Positions 1 to 9,820 of a DNA stretch of 34,840 nucleotides are shown here, one piece after another. The stretch lies in contig DAIDHE010000394.1 in the NCBI GenBank assembly GCA_027459775.1, forward strand, positions 1 through 34,840. Direction: 5' to 3'. Each line of letters begins with the position of its first letter. Position 1 is the stretch's first letter. The DNA comes from Planctomycetales bacterium. Lineage in GTDB: Bacteria > Planctomycetota > Planctomycetia > Isosphaerales > Isosphaeraceae. The notes beneath the pieces are model-generated. The model did not search any database. It was not told the DNA's origin and worked only from the letters and a program-made list of their open reading frames with translations. Position numbers and translations under genes: made by a program.

Positions 1-2278
<2,278 letters not shown>

Positions 2279-2299
2279 GGACGCCGCTCTGGGTCCGAC

Positions 2300-3214
2300 T
2301 CAGCAAAGGTCACGAGGCCGGCGCTTCTCGCTCGCCACGATCGAATTCCGCTCGCGTGTGGTTTCCTGGTTCTGCGTGGGCGGGACCGGGTGCGCCCGTT
2401 CGAGCCGGGCGGGCACGGGCCAGTGGTCGAGCGGGTACGACCGGGCGGTCCATGAGATGACGTCGGCCAGGAGCTCGAAATCGCCCGGCGCGTCCAGACA
2501 GGCGGCCGCCCCGGCGTCCCAGGCCGTGGTGACGGCCTCGCGATCGGCGAAGGCGAACACCGCGATCACCGGCCCGGTCGCGCGCACCCGATCGACGAGC
2601 GCCTCGCGCCAGCCCGGGTCGAGCAGCGGAACTTCCCAGATCGTGAGCACCCGCTCGGCCCGCCGTTTCGATTCGCGTTTCCCCCGCGTCTGGGCGAGCC
2701 CGACCAGATCGTCGACGAGCTCAGCCTTGAACTCCGCGCGCTCGCAGGTCTCGACGATCACCCGCCCCAGCTCATAGAGCCCGCAGGAGACCTCGATTCG
2801 AAACGAGGGCGAAGGCCGTTCGTCGGGCTCGGTCAACCCGAGCAAGCGTTCGAGCCGTGCGGGCATGGAGTCGACGGCCGTCGCCTCGGGGACGATGGCG
2901 TCGACCACGCGGTTGGCGCGGGCAATCTCGGCGTAGCGTGCGAACGGGCTCACGCAGACGACGATCGGGGTCCGCGGTCCCAGCTGGTCGCGCCATTGCT
3001 CGAGCGTTTTGAGGTCCGTCGTCGCCAGGGAGTGGCGATGAGCCACAACGGCGCGGGGCGGCTCGGCCGATTCGCCGAGCGGCAACTGGGGAAGCGGACC
3101 GGCGGCGTCGAACCATTCGAGCGCGACGGCGTCGGGCGTGGAATCGGCGATGAGCGCCACGAACGGGTCGTGGGCATCGCCGAAAAACCAGACGCCGGCC
3201 TTGGAATCGTCCAT
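2300..3214 (-). CDS. tandem receiver-like (pseudo-REC) protein upstream of mfd
   Basis: This 304-aa soluble protein contains two stretches that resemble the second half of response-regulator receiver domains. The clearer one is C-terminal: PVIAVFAFADREAVTTAWDAG followed by AAACLDAPGDFELLADVI, which mirrors the beta4-alpha4-beta5 segment of REC domains. An N-terminal stretch (TPIVVCVSPFARYAEIARAN, then VVDAIVPEA) looks similar. I see no clear phospho-acceptor Asp pocket and the beta5 Lys is absent, so any receiver fold would be non-canonical. The C-terminus is basic and Pro-rich. A TTG at 3217 directly precedes the chosen ATG at 3214, and a CAGGGA purine-rich stretch lies upstream. It sits 21 nt before mfd in the same direction. 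I do not recognise a named family; the receiver resemblance is an inference from pattern. Confidence 0.75.
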   Translation of the reverse strand: MDDSKAGVWFFGDAHDPFVALIADSTPDAVALEWFDAAGPLPQLPLGESAEPPRAVVAHRHSLATTDLKTLEQWRDQLGPRTPIVVCVSPFARYAEIARANRVVDAIVPEATAVDSMPARLERLLGLTEPDERPSPSFRIEVSCGLYELGRVIVETCERAEFKAELVDDLVGLAQTRGKRESKRRAERVLTIWEVPLLDPGWREALVDRVRATGPVIAVFAFADREAVTTAWDAGAAACLDAPGDFELLADVISWTARSYPLDHWPVPARLERAHPVPPTQNQETTRERNSIVASEKRRPRDLC

Positions 3215-3419
3215 CAATCCCTGGCCCTGTCAGCCGAAAAACCGCCCTCCCAGCCCGCGTCCACGCGGACCGGCGGCGGCTCGAACCCGAAATCGCCGCT
3301 TGGGAACCTATCACAAGCCGCCATTTCGAGCAATGCAACCGCGTAAGCGACGCCGAGCCAGGGTTGCGAACCTGCGCGACAAAGACGGCAATTTCGCGAA
3401 TTCTCCAAAAAGTAGGGCC

Positions 3420-3449
3420 TTGACAAACCCGATCGTCGCCTCAATTCTA
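3420..3449 (+). promoter_or_regulatory. possible sigma-70-type promoter for the DUF1573 cassette
   Basis: A perfect TTGACA lies at 3420-3425. The nearest -10-like hexamer is ATTCTA at 3444-3449 (18-nt spacing); a better TATTAT at 3448-3453 is too far (22 nt). The site is about 45-70 nt upstream of the ATG at 3493 in a locally AT-richer stretch. The -35 is convincing, the -10 is weak. Confidence 0.35.
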
Positions 3450-3492
3450 TTATCGTGGTTGGCGTCCTCCGAAAGATCGCGGAGTGTGCTCC

Positions 3493-3982
3493 ATGCCGGC
3501 GCTCTTGACCCAAAGCCGTTCCAAGCTCGTCCTCCTCTGTGTCGCTCCTCCGGCGGCCCTCGTGATCGTTGCCGGCGTTCTCATGCATTCGTTCGGCAGA
3601 ATGGGCATCTCGCCCCCCCCCCACTGTAAATATGCACACGTCGAGTGGATCCACGCTTCCGCTCGAGATCAGCCCTGACCCCGTCATCCTCACGGCGGAT
3701 CAGGCTGGGGGACCGGCCGTGACCTCGCTGGAGGTACGAAACGTGTGCAACTCATCGGTCATGCTCGAGACTATCGAGACGAGTTGCCCCTGCATCCTCG
3801 TCGCGCCCGTCCCGCTGTCGATCGGCGCCCACGAAGTAAGATCCCTTGATGTGTCATTCGCGCCGTCGAGCGATGATGAGGCATTCGAGGATTCGTTATC
3901 CATTGAGGTGATCGGGCGTGTACTCGGGGGCGGAATCGGCTTTCGAACCCGCGTCACGGTGACACGAGGTTTTGAGTTGTAA
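3493..3982 (+). pseudogene. DUF1573-domain membrane-anchored protein, frame broken at a C10 tract
   Basis: From the ATG at 3493 the reading frame encodes a short N-terminus and a hydrophobic anchor (KLVLLCVAPPAALVIVAG), then runs into ten consecutive C residues at 3613-3622 and stops at 3678. Removing one C (C9) joins this frame to the frame ending at 3982 and gives a continuous 162-aa protein: anchor, Ser/Thr-rich linker, then a DUF1573-like Ig/ASH-type domain with SLEVRNVCNSSVMLETIETS, the hallmark CPC, and RSLDVSFAPSS. Neither half makes sense alone, since the downstream frame has no good start. The break could be a sequencing error, a phase-variable tract, a site of transcriptional slippage, or true decay. 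It heads the cassette that runs to 7356; the next gene, 79 nt downstream, is also DUF1573-like. Confidence 0.7.
3613..3622 (+). repeat. homopolymeric C10 tract inside the DUF1573 gene
   Basis: Ten C residues in a row at codons 41-44 of the gene, exactly where the reading frame shifts. Frames before and after differ by one nucleotide, so C9 or C12 would restore a full-length product. Confidence 0.95.
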
Positions 3983-4061
3983 CGCGAGGCGTGTCGTCAA
4001 CAGCCGCGAACCGGCGTGTTTTCCATCCAGCAGGGTCTGTCTCTTTTCTGAGGTAGGCGAG

Positions 4062-4598
4062 ATGGCAACCGGGCGAGCAATCGAAGTCGAGGTTGAGGTC
4101 GTACGGCGACCGCGGCGACCGTTCTTGAGCACCAGGGCCCGGGGGCCGATCGCTCTTGCCGCGGGGACGCTCCTTCTGGCCGCGCTCGTTTGGGCGGCGT
4201 TCTCGGTCGATACGATTCAGTCGGCTTACGCGTCCTTGACCGGGCAGGTCATTTCGGTCGACGCCACCACGAAGTCATTCGGCGTCGTCGCGCCCGGCGA
4301 CCCGATCGCTCTTACGTTTCACCTGACCAACCGCGGGAGCAAGCCGATCCGCCTGGTCGGATGCCTGGCTTATTGCAACTGCATCACGCCGCCGGAATTG
4401 CCGTACACGATCGCCGCTGGTGAAACCAGCGATTTTGCCGTCGCCATGACCAATCCCGATCGGGAAGGCCAGAATCGCGATCAGACGATCGACCAACCGC
4501 TGGTTCTGTACGCCGCCAACCCGGCCCAGCCCGAGATCTCCTTGAGAATCACGGGAGAAATCCGCGTCAACCCTGCATCCGCGACTCCCGTTCCGTGA
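4062..4598 (+). CDS. DUF1573-like membrane-anchored protein
   Basis: A 178-aa protein with a basic cytoplasmic N-terminus (VRRPRRPF), one transmembrane segment (residues about 29-48, IALAAGTLLLAALVWAAFSV) and an extracytoplasmic beta-rich domain. That domain has the DUF1573 signature: SFGVVAPGDPIALTFHLTNR, SKPIRLVGCLAYCNCITP and a following IAAGETSDFAVAM. The cysteines fall in a CxxxCNC cluster, as in the CPC of the preceding gene. DUF1573 folds are Ig-like and usually occur in envelope proteins of Bacteroidetes and Planctomycetes; no reaction is known. The ATG at 4062 has GAGG at 4050-4053 upstream. It is the second of five same-strand genes between 3493 and 7356. Confidence 0.85.
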   Translation: MATGRAIEVEVEVVRRPRRPFLSTRARGPIALAAGTLLLAALVWAAFSVDTIQSAYASLTGQVISVDATTKSFGVVAPGDPIALTFHLTNRGSKPIRLVGCLAYCNCITPPELPYTIAAGETSDFAVAMTNPDREGQNRDQTIDQPLVLYAANPAQPEISLRITGEIRVNPASATPVP

Positions 4599-4677
4599 CG
4601 CGCCGCGCGTCGTCGTTCGCTCGAGAAATCGTGTCTCGAGTCTGGCAGTCCACCTTACTTCGAAGAGGAGACCGATC

Positions 4678-4953
4678 ATGTCCGCTCCGCTCAATCAGCC
4701 CAAAATTCGTGCCTCAATTCTCTACCTCGGCTCCGCCCTCTTCCTGGCGACCGGGGCTGTCACAATCGCGGACCAGGTGATTCCCTACAACAATCACCGA
4801 GTCAATCCATGCGCCTGCACGCAAAACGCGAACAACCTTCCCCCCGGCGGCAGCTGCAGCCCTGGCGGCCAATGTTCCGGAAGGAACTGTTCAGTCTGGA
4901 AGTGCACCGTGGGGGTTCTCACCCTTCCCAATTTCGTCAGTTGTACGTGCTAA
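4678..4953 (+). CDS. secreted eight-cysteine mini-protein
   Basis: A 91-aa protein with a good Shine-Dalgarno sequence (AGGAG about 10 nt before the ATG) and a signal peptide (hydrophobic residues 14-28, likely cut after TIA at about residue 31). The mature part of about 60 residues holds eight cysteines spaced CxC-x12-C-x5-C-x4-C-x4-C-x12-CxC and ends directly on the last Cys. It is rich in Gly, Pro and Asn and has one Trp. I do not recognise the family. The pattern suggests a disulfide-stabilised or metal-binding exported peptide. It lies between two DUF1573 genes and a type I membrane protein plus pseudopilin, all on the same strand. GC content and codon choice are less extreme than in the flanking housekeeping genes. 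Confidence 0.85.
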   Translation: MSAPLNQPKIRASILYLGSALFLATGAVTIADQVIPYNNHRVNPCACTQNANNLPPGGSCSPGGQCSGRNCSVWKCTVGVLTLPNFVSCTC

Positions 4954-5113
4954 GGCCAGCCCTTCCCTACCACGGTTCAATCGGTCGGTCGGTTCTCAGG
5001 CGTACCTGCGGCCACACGACGAGGGCGGGGCCATCCGGCATAGCCTCCCCGCGACCTTTTAGAGACGGATCCTCCCAGGCTTCCGCCCACGCGCGGTCAA
5101 AGGATCTACCCCC

Positions 5114-6265
5114 ATGAATATGAGAGTGGCGACGGCGCAATCTTCCGTAGAGCGTTGTTTCTGGCACTGGAGGGTACGAGCCCAAATCATCGTGGCACTC
5201 TGCACGATCACCGGGCTCGAGCGCCCGGGCCACGCTCAATCGGAAGCAATCGACCCAACCGAGTTCATGGGCGTCTACCGCAAGGCCGTCCAACGGCACC
5301 TTGAGTCCTATCGCAACGTTCGGATCGAAGGGGTGAAGTCGGTGTATCGGAAGGCCACGGCGGCCACGAGGGCGGGCGTCGGAAAAGCGGATCCGAAAGC
5401 ACCGGTCACGGACGCGACCGGTGCGCAGCTCATGCATAGGATCTCCTTCAAGTTCCTCCTCAGCGACGGCAATGAGAAGATCACTCGAGGGATCGACGAC
5501 GATCCGACCCTCTTCACGATCGTGCAGACCCCTCGGCAATCGTTCGCGCTCGAACAAATCACTCCTCCAGACTCTCCCTACACTCTGAGGCGACTTGAGG
5601 GCGAGGGAGAAAGCATGAAAGAGTTACGCTTTGTCCATGACGAGGTGAGCCGCGCGGCGGTCGCGCCTTACGGCTTCCCAGACTACCCCGAGCGGATTAC
5701 GTCGGGTTCACTCAAATTCAGCCGAGTGAGCCAAGTCTCGGACGGGTCGAAGCGGACCCTCAAGTGCGAATTCAAGATTGATCTCCCGGACAAATTCCAG
5801 ACATCCGCGGAGGGATGGGTCGAGCTGGACGAGACGTTAGGACTGGCGATCCGTGGGTCCGAGTTCCATATGTTCCGGAACATCCCTAACGGTCAAAAAC
5901 TTCACGCCGTCTTCGGCGGTCGCGTCGAGTACAAGCCGGACGGCGGCAAAGCCGTCCCATCGCGGCTTTTCCAGCACACGTACACCATCCCCTCATGGCT
6001 CGGGTCCAACAGGGAGATCGAGATCGCCAACTACTCATTCGAGAAGGCCGATCCGGCGGAATTCACCCTGGCCCATTACGGCCTCGGCGATTACGCGCGG
6101 ACCGTCGTACAGGTGGAACGCCGGCGGAGTTATTGGTCCACGGGGATCTCGGTGGCGGCGATCGTCATTGCTTTCGTCTTGTTCCGCATCGGCCGGTCCA
6201 TTCACAAGTCTCGGACCTACGCCAAACCGACGGATTCCACCGATCCGGCATCGGCGGTTTCGTAG
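5114..6265 (+). CDS. exported type I membrane protein of unknown function
   Basis: A 383-aa protein with an N-terminal signal sequence (hydrophobic about residues 22-36, putative cleavage after GHAQ), a large extracytoplasmic domain, one C-terminal transmembrane helix (about 343-359, [15 protein letters not shown]) and a short basic cytoplasmic tail. The ectodomain begins [20 protein letters not shown] and is predicted mixed alpha/beta, with a stretch reading [20 protein letters not shown] that recalls the outer-membrane-lipoprotein-carrier-like folds common in planctomycete hypotheticals; this is only a resemblance. An AAAGGA motif precedes the start; a second ATG at 5120 is also possible. 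The DUF1559 gene follows after 20 nt, so the two are likely co-transcribed. Confidence 0.85.
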   Translation: MNMRVATAQSSVERCFWHWRVRAQIIVALCTITGLERPGHAQSEAIDPTEFMGVYRKAVQRHLESYRNVRIEGVKSVYRKATAATRAGVGKADPKAPVTDATGAQLMHRISFKFLLSDGNEKITRGIDDDPTLFTIVQTPRQSFALEQITPPDSPYTLRRLEGEGESMKELRFVHDEVSRAAVAPYGFPDYPERITSGSLKFSRVSQVSDGSKRTLKCEFKIDLPDKFQTSAEGWVELDETLGLAIRGSEFHMFRNIPNGQKLHAVFGGRVEYKPDGGKAVPSRLFQHTYTIPSWLGSNREIEIANYSFEKADPAEFTLAHYGLGDYARTVVQVERRRSYWSTGISVAAIVIAFVLFRIGRSIHKSRTYAKPTDSTDPASAVS

Positions 6266-6285
6266 TTTTACGGGAGACCCGCGCC

Positions 6286-7356
6286 TTGAAAACCGGCGTG
6301 CCGCGAACTTGTTCGGGGTTTACGCTCATCGAGCTCTTGGTGGTGATTGCGATCATCGGGCTCCTGGCGGCCCTGATTCTGCCGGCGGTTCAAGCCGCCC
6401 GTGAAGCGGCCCGCCGGGTTCTTTGCGTCAACAATTTGAAGCAGATCGGCCTGGCCCTCCAGGGCTATGCCGACGCACTCGGCAGCCTTCCCCCGGGCCG
6501 CATCAAGTCGTACGACCCGCGGTACGCGGGGCCGAACCCCCCGTGCAGTTCTGACGTCATCGACAAAAGTATCCATGTGTTTGTGCTTCCGTTTCTCGAG
6601 CAGTCGACGATCTTCAATGCGATCAACCAGGATCTGGCGATCGTCGGCGTCGAGAACAGCACCATTCACACGGTCTCGGTCGCATGCCTTGCCTGCCCCA
6701 GCGATCCCATGTCGGGGATCCCAAGACGGATCAGCCCCGGCCAACTCGCGGAATTCGGGCTTCCGGATGGAACGGAGATGGTCTTCACCAGCTACGCGGG
6801 CTCGATCGGCTCGCTCCCCGTGATCGCGCTTCCCCTTCCCCAGAACGGCTGCGTGGTGTCGGCGTCGGTGATCGCCCAGTGCAACGGCGTGTTCAACGAC
6901 CTCGCGCCGATACGTTTGGCGGCCGTGACCGACGGGTTAAGCAACACGATCTTCGTCACCGAGAAGTCCACGACGATCCTTCAGAAACTGGGCGCGAATG
7001 ATAGCGGTCTCTTCTCGAAACGAGGCTGGTACTTGACGGGTAACTGGGGCGACACGTTAATCACCACGCTTTACCCTCCCAACGCCTACAGGCAGGTCGC
7101 CCTGGCCGCGACTTCCGCATGGACCGATTCGGCCTCGAGCATGCACCCTGGCGGAGCGAACATCCTCATGGGCGACGGCGCCGTCAGGTTCATCAAGGAT
7201 TCGATCGAGTCGTGGCCGTTTGACATGCTCACGGGCAACCCAGCGGGGGCGACCCTGAGCTCGCGAGGCTTCTGGGTGAATACGCCCCGGCCCATGGTCT
7301 GGCAAGCGATTTCCACCCGGTCCCAAGGAGAAGTGTTCGACTCCGGCAGCCTGTAG
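6286..7356 (+). CDS. DUF1559 pseudopilin-like protein (prepilin-type N-terminus)
   Basis: A 356-aa member of the planctomycete DUF1559 family, which is present in many copies per genome and thought to form pseudopilin-like surface structures. The N-terminus is a type IV prepilin signal: G11/F12 cleavage site, F-T-L-I-E with Glu16 (+5), then a hydrophobic helix ([17 protein letters not shown]). The family hallmarks [15 protein letters not shown] and, near the C-terminus, [21 protein letters not shown] are present. The start is a TTG at 6286 with GGGAG about 10 nt upstream; no in-frame ATG lies between the previous stop and the prepilin motif. It directly follows the type I membrane protein gene (20-nt gap) and closes the cassette. 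Its role and partners are not known. Confidence 0.93.
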   Translation: MKTGVPRTCSGFTLIELLVVIAIIGLLAALILPAVQAAREAARRVLCVNNLKQIGLALQGYADALGSLPPGRIKSYDPRYAGPNPPCSSDVIDKSIHVFVLPFLEQSTIFNAINQDLAIVGVENSTIHTVSVACLACPSDPMSGIPRRISPGQLAEFGLPDGTEMVFTSYAGSIGSLPVIALPLPQNGCVVSASVIAQCNGVFNDLAPIRLAAVTDGLSNTIFVTEKSTTILQKLGANDSGLFSKRGWYLTGNWGDTLITTLYPPNAYRQVALAATSAWTDSASSMHPGGANILMGDGAVRFIKDSIESWPFDMLTGNPAGATLSSRGFWVNTPRPMVWQAISTRSQGEVFDSGSL

Positions 7357-7390
7357 GGCACGCGGTCCGCCAAATATCGAAAATCCTTGC

Positions 7391-7419
7391 CAGAAATCAA
7401 CAAATAAACAAGATTTCTG
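7391..7419. promoter_or_regulatory. 8-bp perfect inverted repeat abutting the sulfotransferase start codon
   Basis: CAGAAATC (7391-7398) and GATTTCTG (7412-7419) are perfect inverted repeats around a 13-nt A-rich loop. The right arm ends two nt before the ATG at 7422, where the ribosome binding site would be, and no other Shine-Dalgarno sequence is visible. It could be an operator, a translation-controlling hairpin, or the end signal of the DUF1559 gene; there is no U tract. Confidence 0.5.
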
Positions 7420-7421
7420 AG

Positions 7422-9683
7422 ATGTCAGAATCCCCCACAGCACAAGAACTGTTGGACTCGGCGGTCTCGACGCACCGCTCGGGGCGTCTCGACGAGGCCG
7501 AGGTGTTGTATCAGGGTCTCCTGGAAAAGGACGCATCCAACGCCGCCGTCCTGCACTTGCTCGGGGTGCTCTATCATCAACAGGGCGCCGATTCACGCTC
7601 GGCCGACCTCATCAGCCAATCGCTGGCCGTGCGGCCCAACGCGCCGACAGTGCATGCCGATCTGGCCGAGGCCTATCGCGGGCTGGGCCAGTTGGAACGG
7701 GCTGTGGGATCCTGCCGACTCGCCCTCCAATTGTGGCCCAATTGCTGGGAGGCGCTCTGCAACCTGGGCCTGGCGCTCCAGCAACTTGGCAGACGTGAAG
7801 AGGCCCTCGACCACTTGAGACGAGCGGTCGAGCTTTGCCCGGAACATGCCCCTTTGCACAACAACCTGGGCGTCCTCTTGAGAGAGATCGACCATGCGGA
7901 CGAGGCCCTCGAGCACTTCCGCCGCGCCGTCGAGCTCGATCCGGCGTTCGCCCCGGCGCGCGCGAATCTCGGCCAGCTTCTCGTCGACCGGGGGTTGGCT
8001 GAGGAGGCCGTGCCGCACTTCGAGGAGGCGGCCCGGCTTCAGCCCGAGATCGCGGCCATTCATTACGGGCTTGGCAGGGCGCTCATCGGAATCGAGCGGT
8101 GGGTGGGCGCGAGGGCTGCCCTTCTGAATGCGCTTCGACTCGAACCCGAGTGGGGACTCGCTCATGCGCATCTGGGGCTGACGCTGCTCCGCGAGTTCCG
8201 TCCCATGGAGGCCCTTCCCTGGATCAATCGGGCCATCGAGCTCGAACCACAAAAACCGCTTTTCCAGGGATGGATGGGCGAAGTCCACGTCGAGATGGAC
8301 GACCCGGCGTCGGCAATCCCTTTTTTTCAGCGCGCGTCGACCCTCCTGGACGATGGTAGTCCGGCGGCCCACCTCTCGTTGGGTCAGGCTCTGGTCGATG
8401 AAGGACGCCTGGAAGAGGCTGAGAACCACTATCAGGCCGTGCTGCGGCTCGCGCCCCAGTCTCCCCTGCCTCTCACGCACCTCGGAGCGCTCCATGAGAT
8501 TCGAGGCGCGATGACGGAGGCCGAGGACGCTTTCCGGCAGGCGCTTCGGTTGCAGCCACGGGCCCCGATAGCTCTGGCACAGCTTGCTATCCTCCTCGGG
8601 AAGGATCTCCCCGGAGCCGACCAGGCGGCGCTCGAGAGCCGGCTCGAGGATCCTGGTTTGAACAAGCGCCCAAGGGCAAGTCTGCTGTTTGCCCTGGCCA
8701 ACGTTTTCGATGCACGCAGAGATTATTTGCGCGCGGCCGTCTGTCTTCGCGAGGCCAACTCACTGACCCTCAGCTTGGCTGCCGGTTGCCGCCGGCACGA
8801 CCCTGCCGCGCACGAGAGATTCACGCAAGACGTCGTCGAGGCGTTCGACTCGGATTTCTTCGCGCGCACCAGCGGTTTTGGGCTGCAGAGCCGCGCGCTG
8901 ATCTTCGTGTTTGGCCTGCCGCGGTCGGGGACGACCCTGGTGGAGCAGATCCTGTCCAGCCACTCACTGGTTTATGGGATGGGCGAGGCTCGCCTGGCCC
9001 AGAGGTGTCTACAAGCTTTCATGGGAACAATGGAGCATCCCGGTACGCTCAGAGAGAAAGCGGCGGGGCTGGATGTCGAGGAGGTCCGCGGGCTGGCCCT
9101 GAGGCAACTCGACTGGATCCGAGAGTCTTGCGGGGGATCCAGCGAGCGGATCGTCGAGAAAACACCCGGCAGTTTCGTGCACCTTGGTCTCCTGGCCACA
9201 CTGTTTCCCCAGGCGACTTTCATTCACTGCCGCCGCGATCTTCGCGACGTGGCTCTCTCATGCTGGATGACCGACTTTCGGATGATCGACTGGGCCAATA
9301 GCCCCGAGCATATCGCCTCGCAGTTTCACCAGTATTGCCGGCTGATGGATCACTGGAGGTCCGTTTTGCCGGTTGAGATCCACGACGTGGAGTACTCGGA
9401 CACGGTCACCGACCTGGAAGGGGTTGCACGCCGGCTCACGGCGGCATGCGGACTGGATTTCGAGCCGGCGTGCCTGGATTTTCATCTCACCAAACGGCCG
9501 GTCCGAACCGCGAGCGTGCTCCAGGTCCGACAGCCGATTTATACGCGTTCCCTCGAGCGCTGGCGAAACTACGAGACCGAGCTGGCCGACTTGTTCGCGC
9601 TCTTGCCAGAGACGGAGAAGCCTCGGAACCACGATCAAGCCCACGAGTCCGTAGCCGGGGCGTTTGTGGCCCCGACAACTTGA
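7422..9683 (+). CDS. tetratricopeptide-repeat sulfotransferase
   Basis: A 753-aa protein of two parts. Residues about 5-430 are a run of TPR units (for example AVELDPAFAPARANLGQLLVD, trimmed units repeat every 34 residues), a scaffold for binding protein or glycan partners. Residues about 490-740 form a sulfotransferase domain that would transfer sulfate from PAPS: the 5'-phosphosulfate loop is PRSGTT at 500-505, followed by LVEQILSSHSLVYGMGEA, and a FIHCRRDLRDVALSCW segment matches the 3'-phosphate-binding motif. No signal peptide is visible, so it is probably cytoplasmic. This architecture is common in planctomycetes and proteobacteria; the acceptor is unknown (glycan or protein tyrosine are possibilities). 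It starts 65 nt after the DUF1559 gene. Confidence 0.92.
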   Translation: MSESPTAQELLDSAVSTHRSGRLDEAEVLYQGLLEKDASNAAVLHLLGVLYHQQGADSRSADLISQSLAVRPNAPTVHADLAEAYRGLGQLERAVGSCRLALQLWPNCWEALCNLGLALQQLGRREEALDHLRRAVELCPEHAPLHNNLGVLLREIDHADEALEHFRRAVELDPAFAPARANLGQLLVDRGLAEEAVPHFEEAARLQPEIAAIHYGLGRALIGIERWVGARAALLNALRLEPEWGLAHAHLGLTLLREFRPMEALPWINRAIELEPQKPLFQGWMGEVHVEMDDPASAIPFFQRASTLLDDGSPAAHLSLGQALVDEGRLEEAENHYQAVLRLAPQSPLPLTHLGALHEIRGAMTEAEDAFRQALRLQPRAPIALAQLAILLGKDLPGADQAALESRLEDPGLNKRPRASLLFALANVFDARRDYLRAAVCLREANSLTLSLAAGCRRHDPAAHERFTQDVVEAFDSDFFARTSGFGLQSRALIFVFGLPRSGTTLVEQILSSHSLVYGMGEARLAQRCLQAFMGTMEHPGTLREKAAGLDVEEVRGLALRQLDWIRESCGGSSERIVEKTPGSFVHLGLLATLFPQATFIHCRRDLRDVALSCWMTDFRMIDWANSPEHIASQFHQYCRLMDHWRSVLPVEIHDVEYSDTVTDLEGVARRLTAACGLDFEPACLDFHLTKRPVRTASVLQVRQPIYTRSLERWRNYETELADLFALLPETEKPRNHDQAHESVAGAFVAPTT

Positions 9684-9820
9684 CCCCCCGGCTGATCTCT
9701 CACGAGAAGGCGGACGATCTTGGGCGACGTAGCGTCACGCACTTGCAAAAGGCGGTTCATCCTGGGACATTTATCAGAGGCGGGCGGCGGACTGCTTGGA
9801 ATGCTCCCGGGGAGGTCTCC

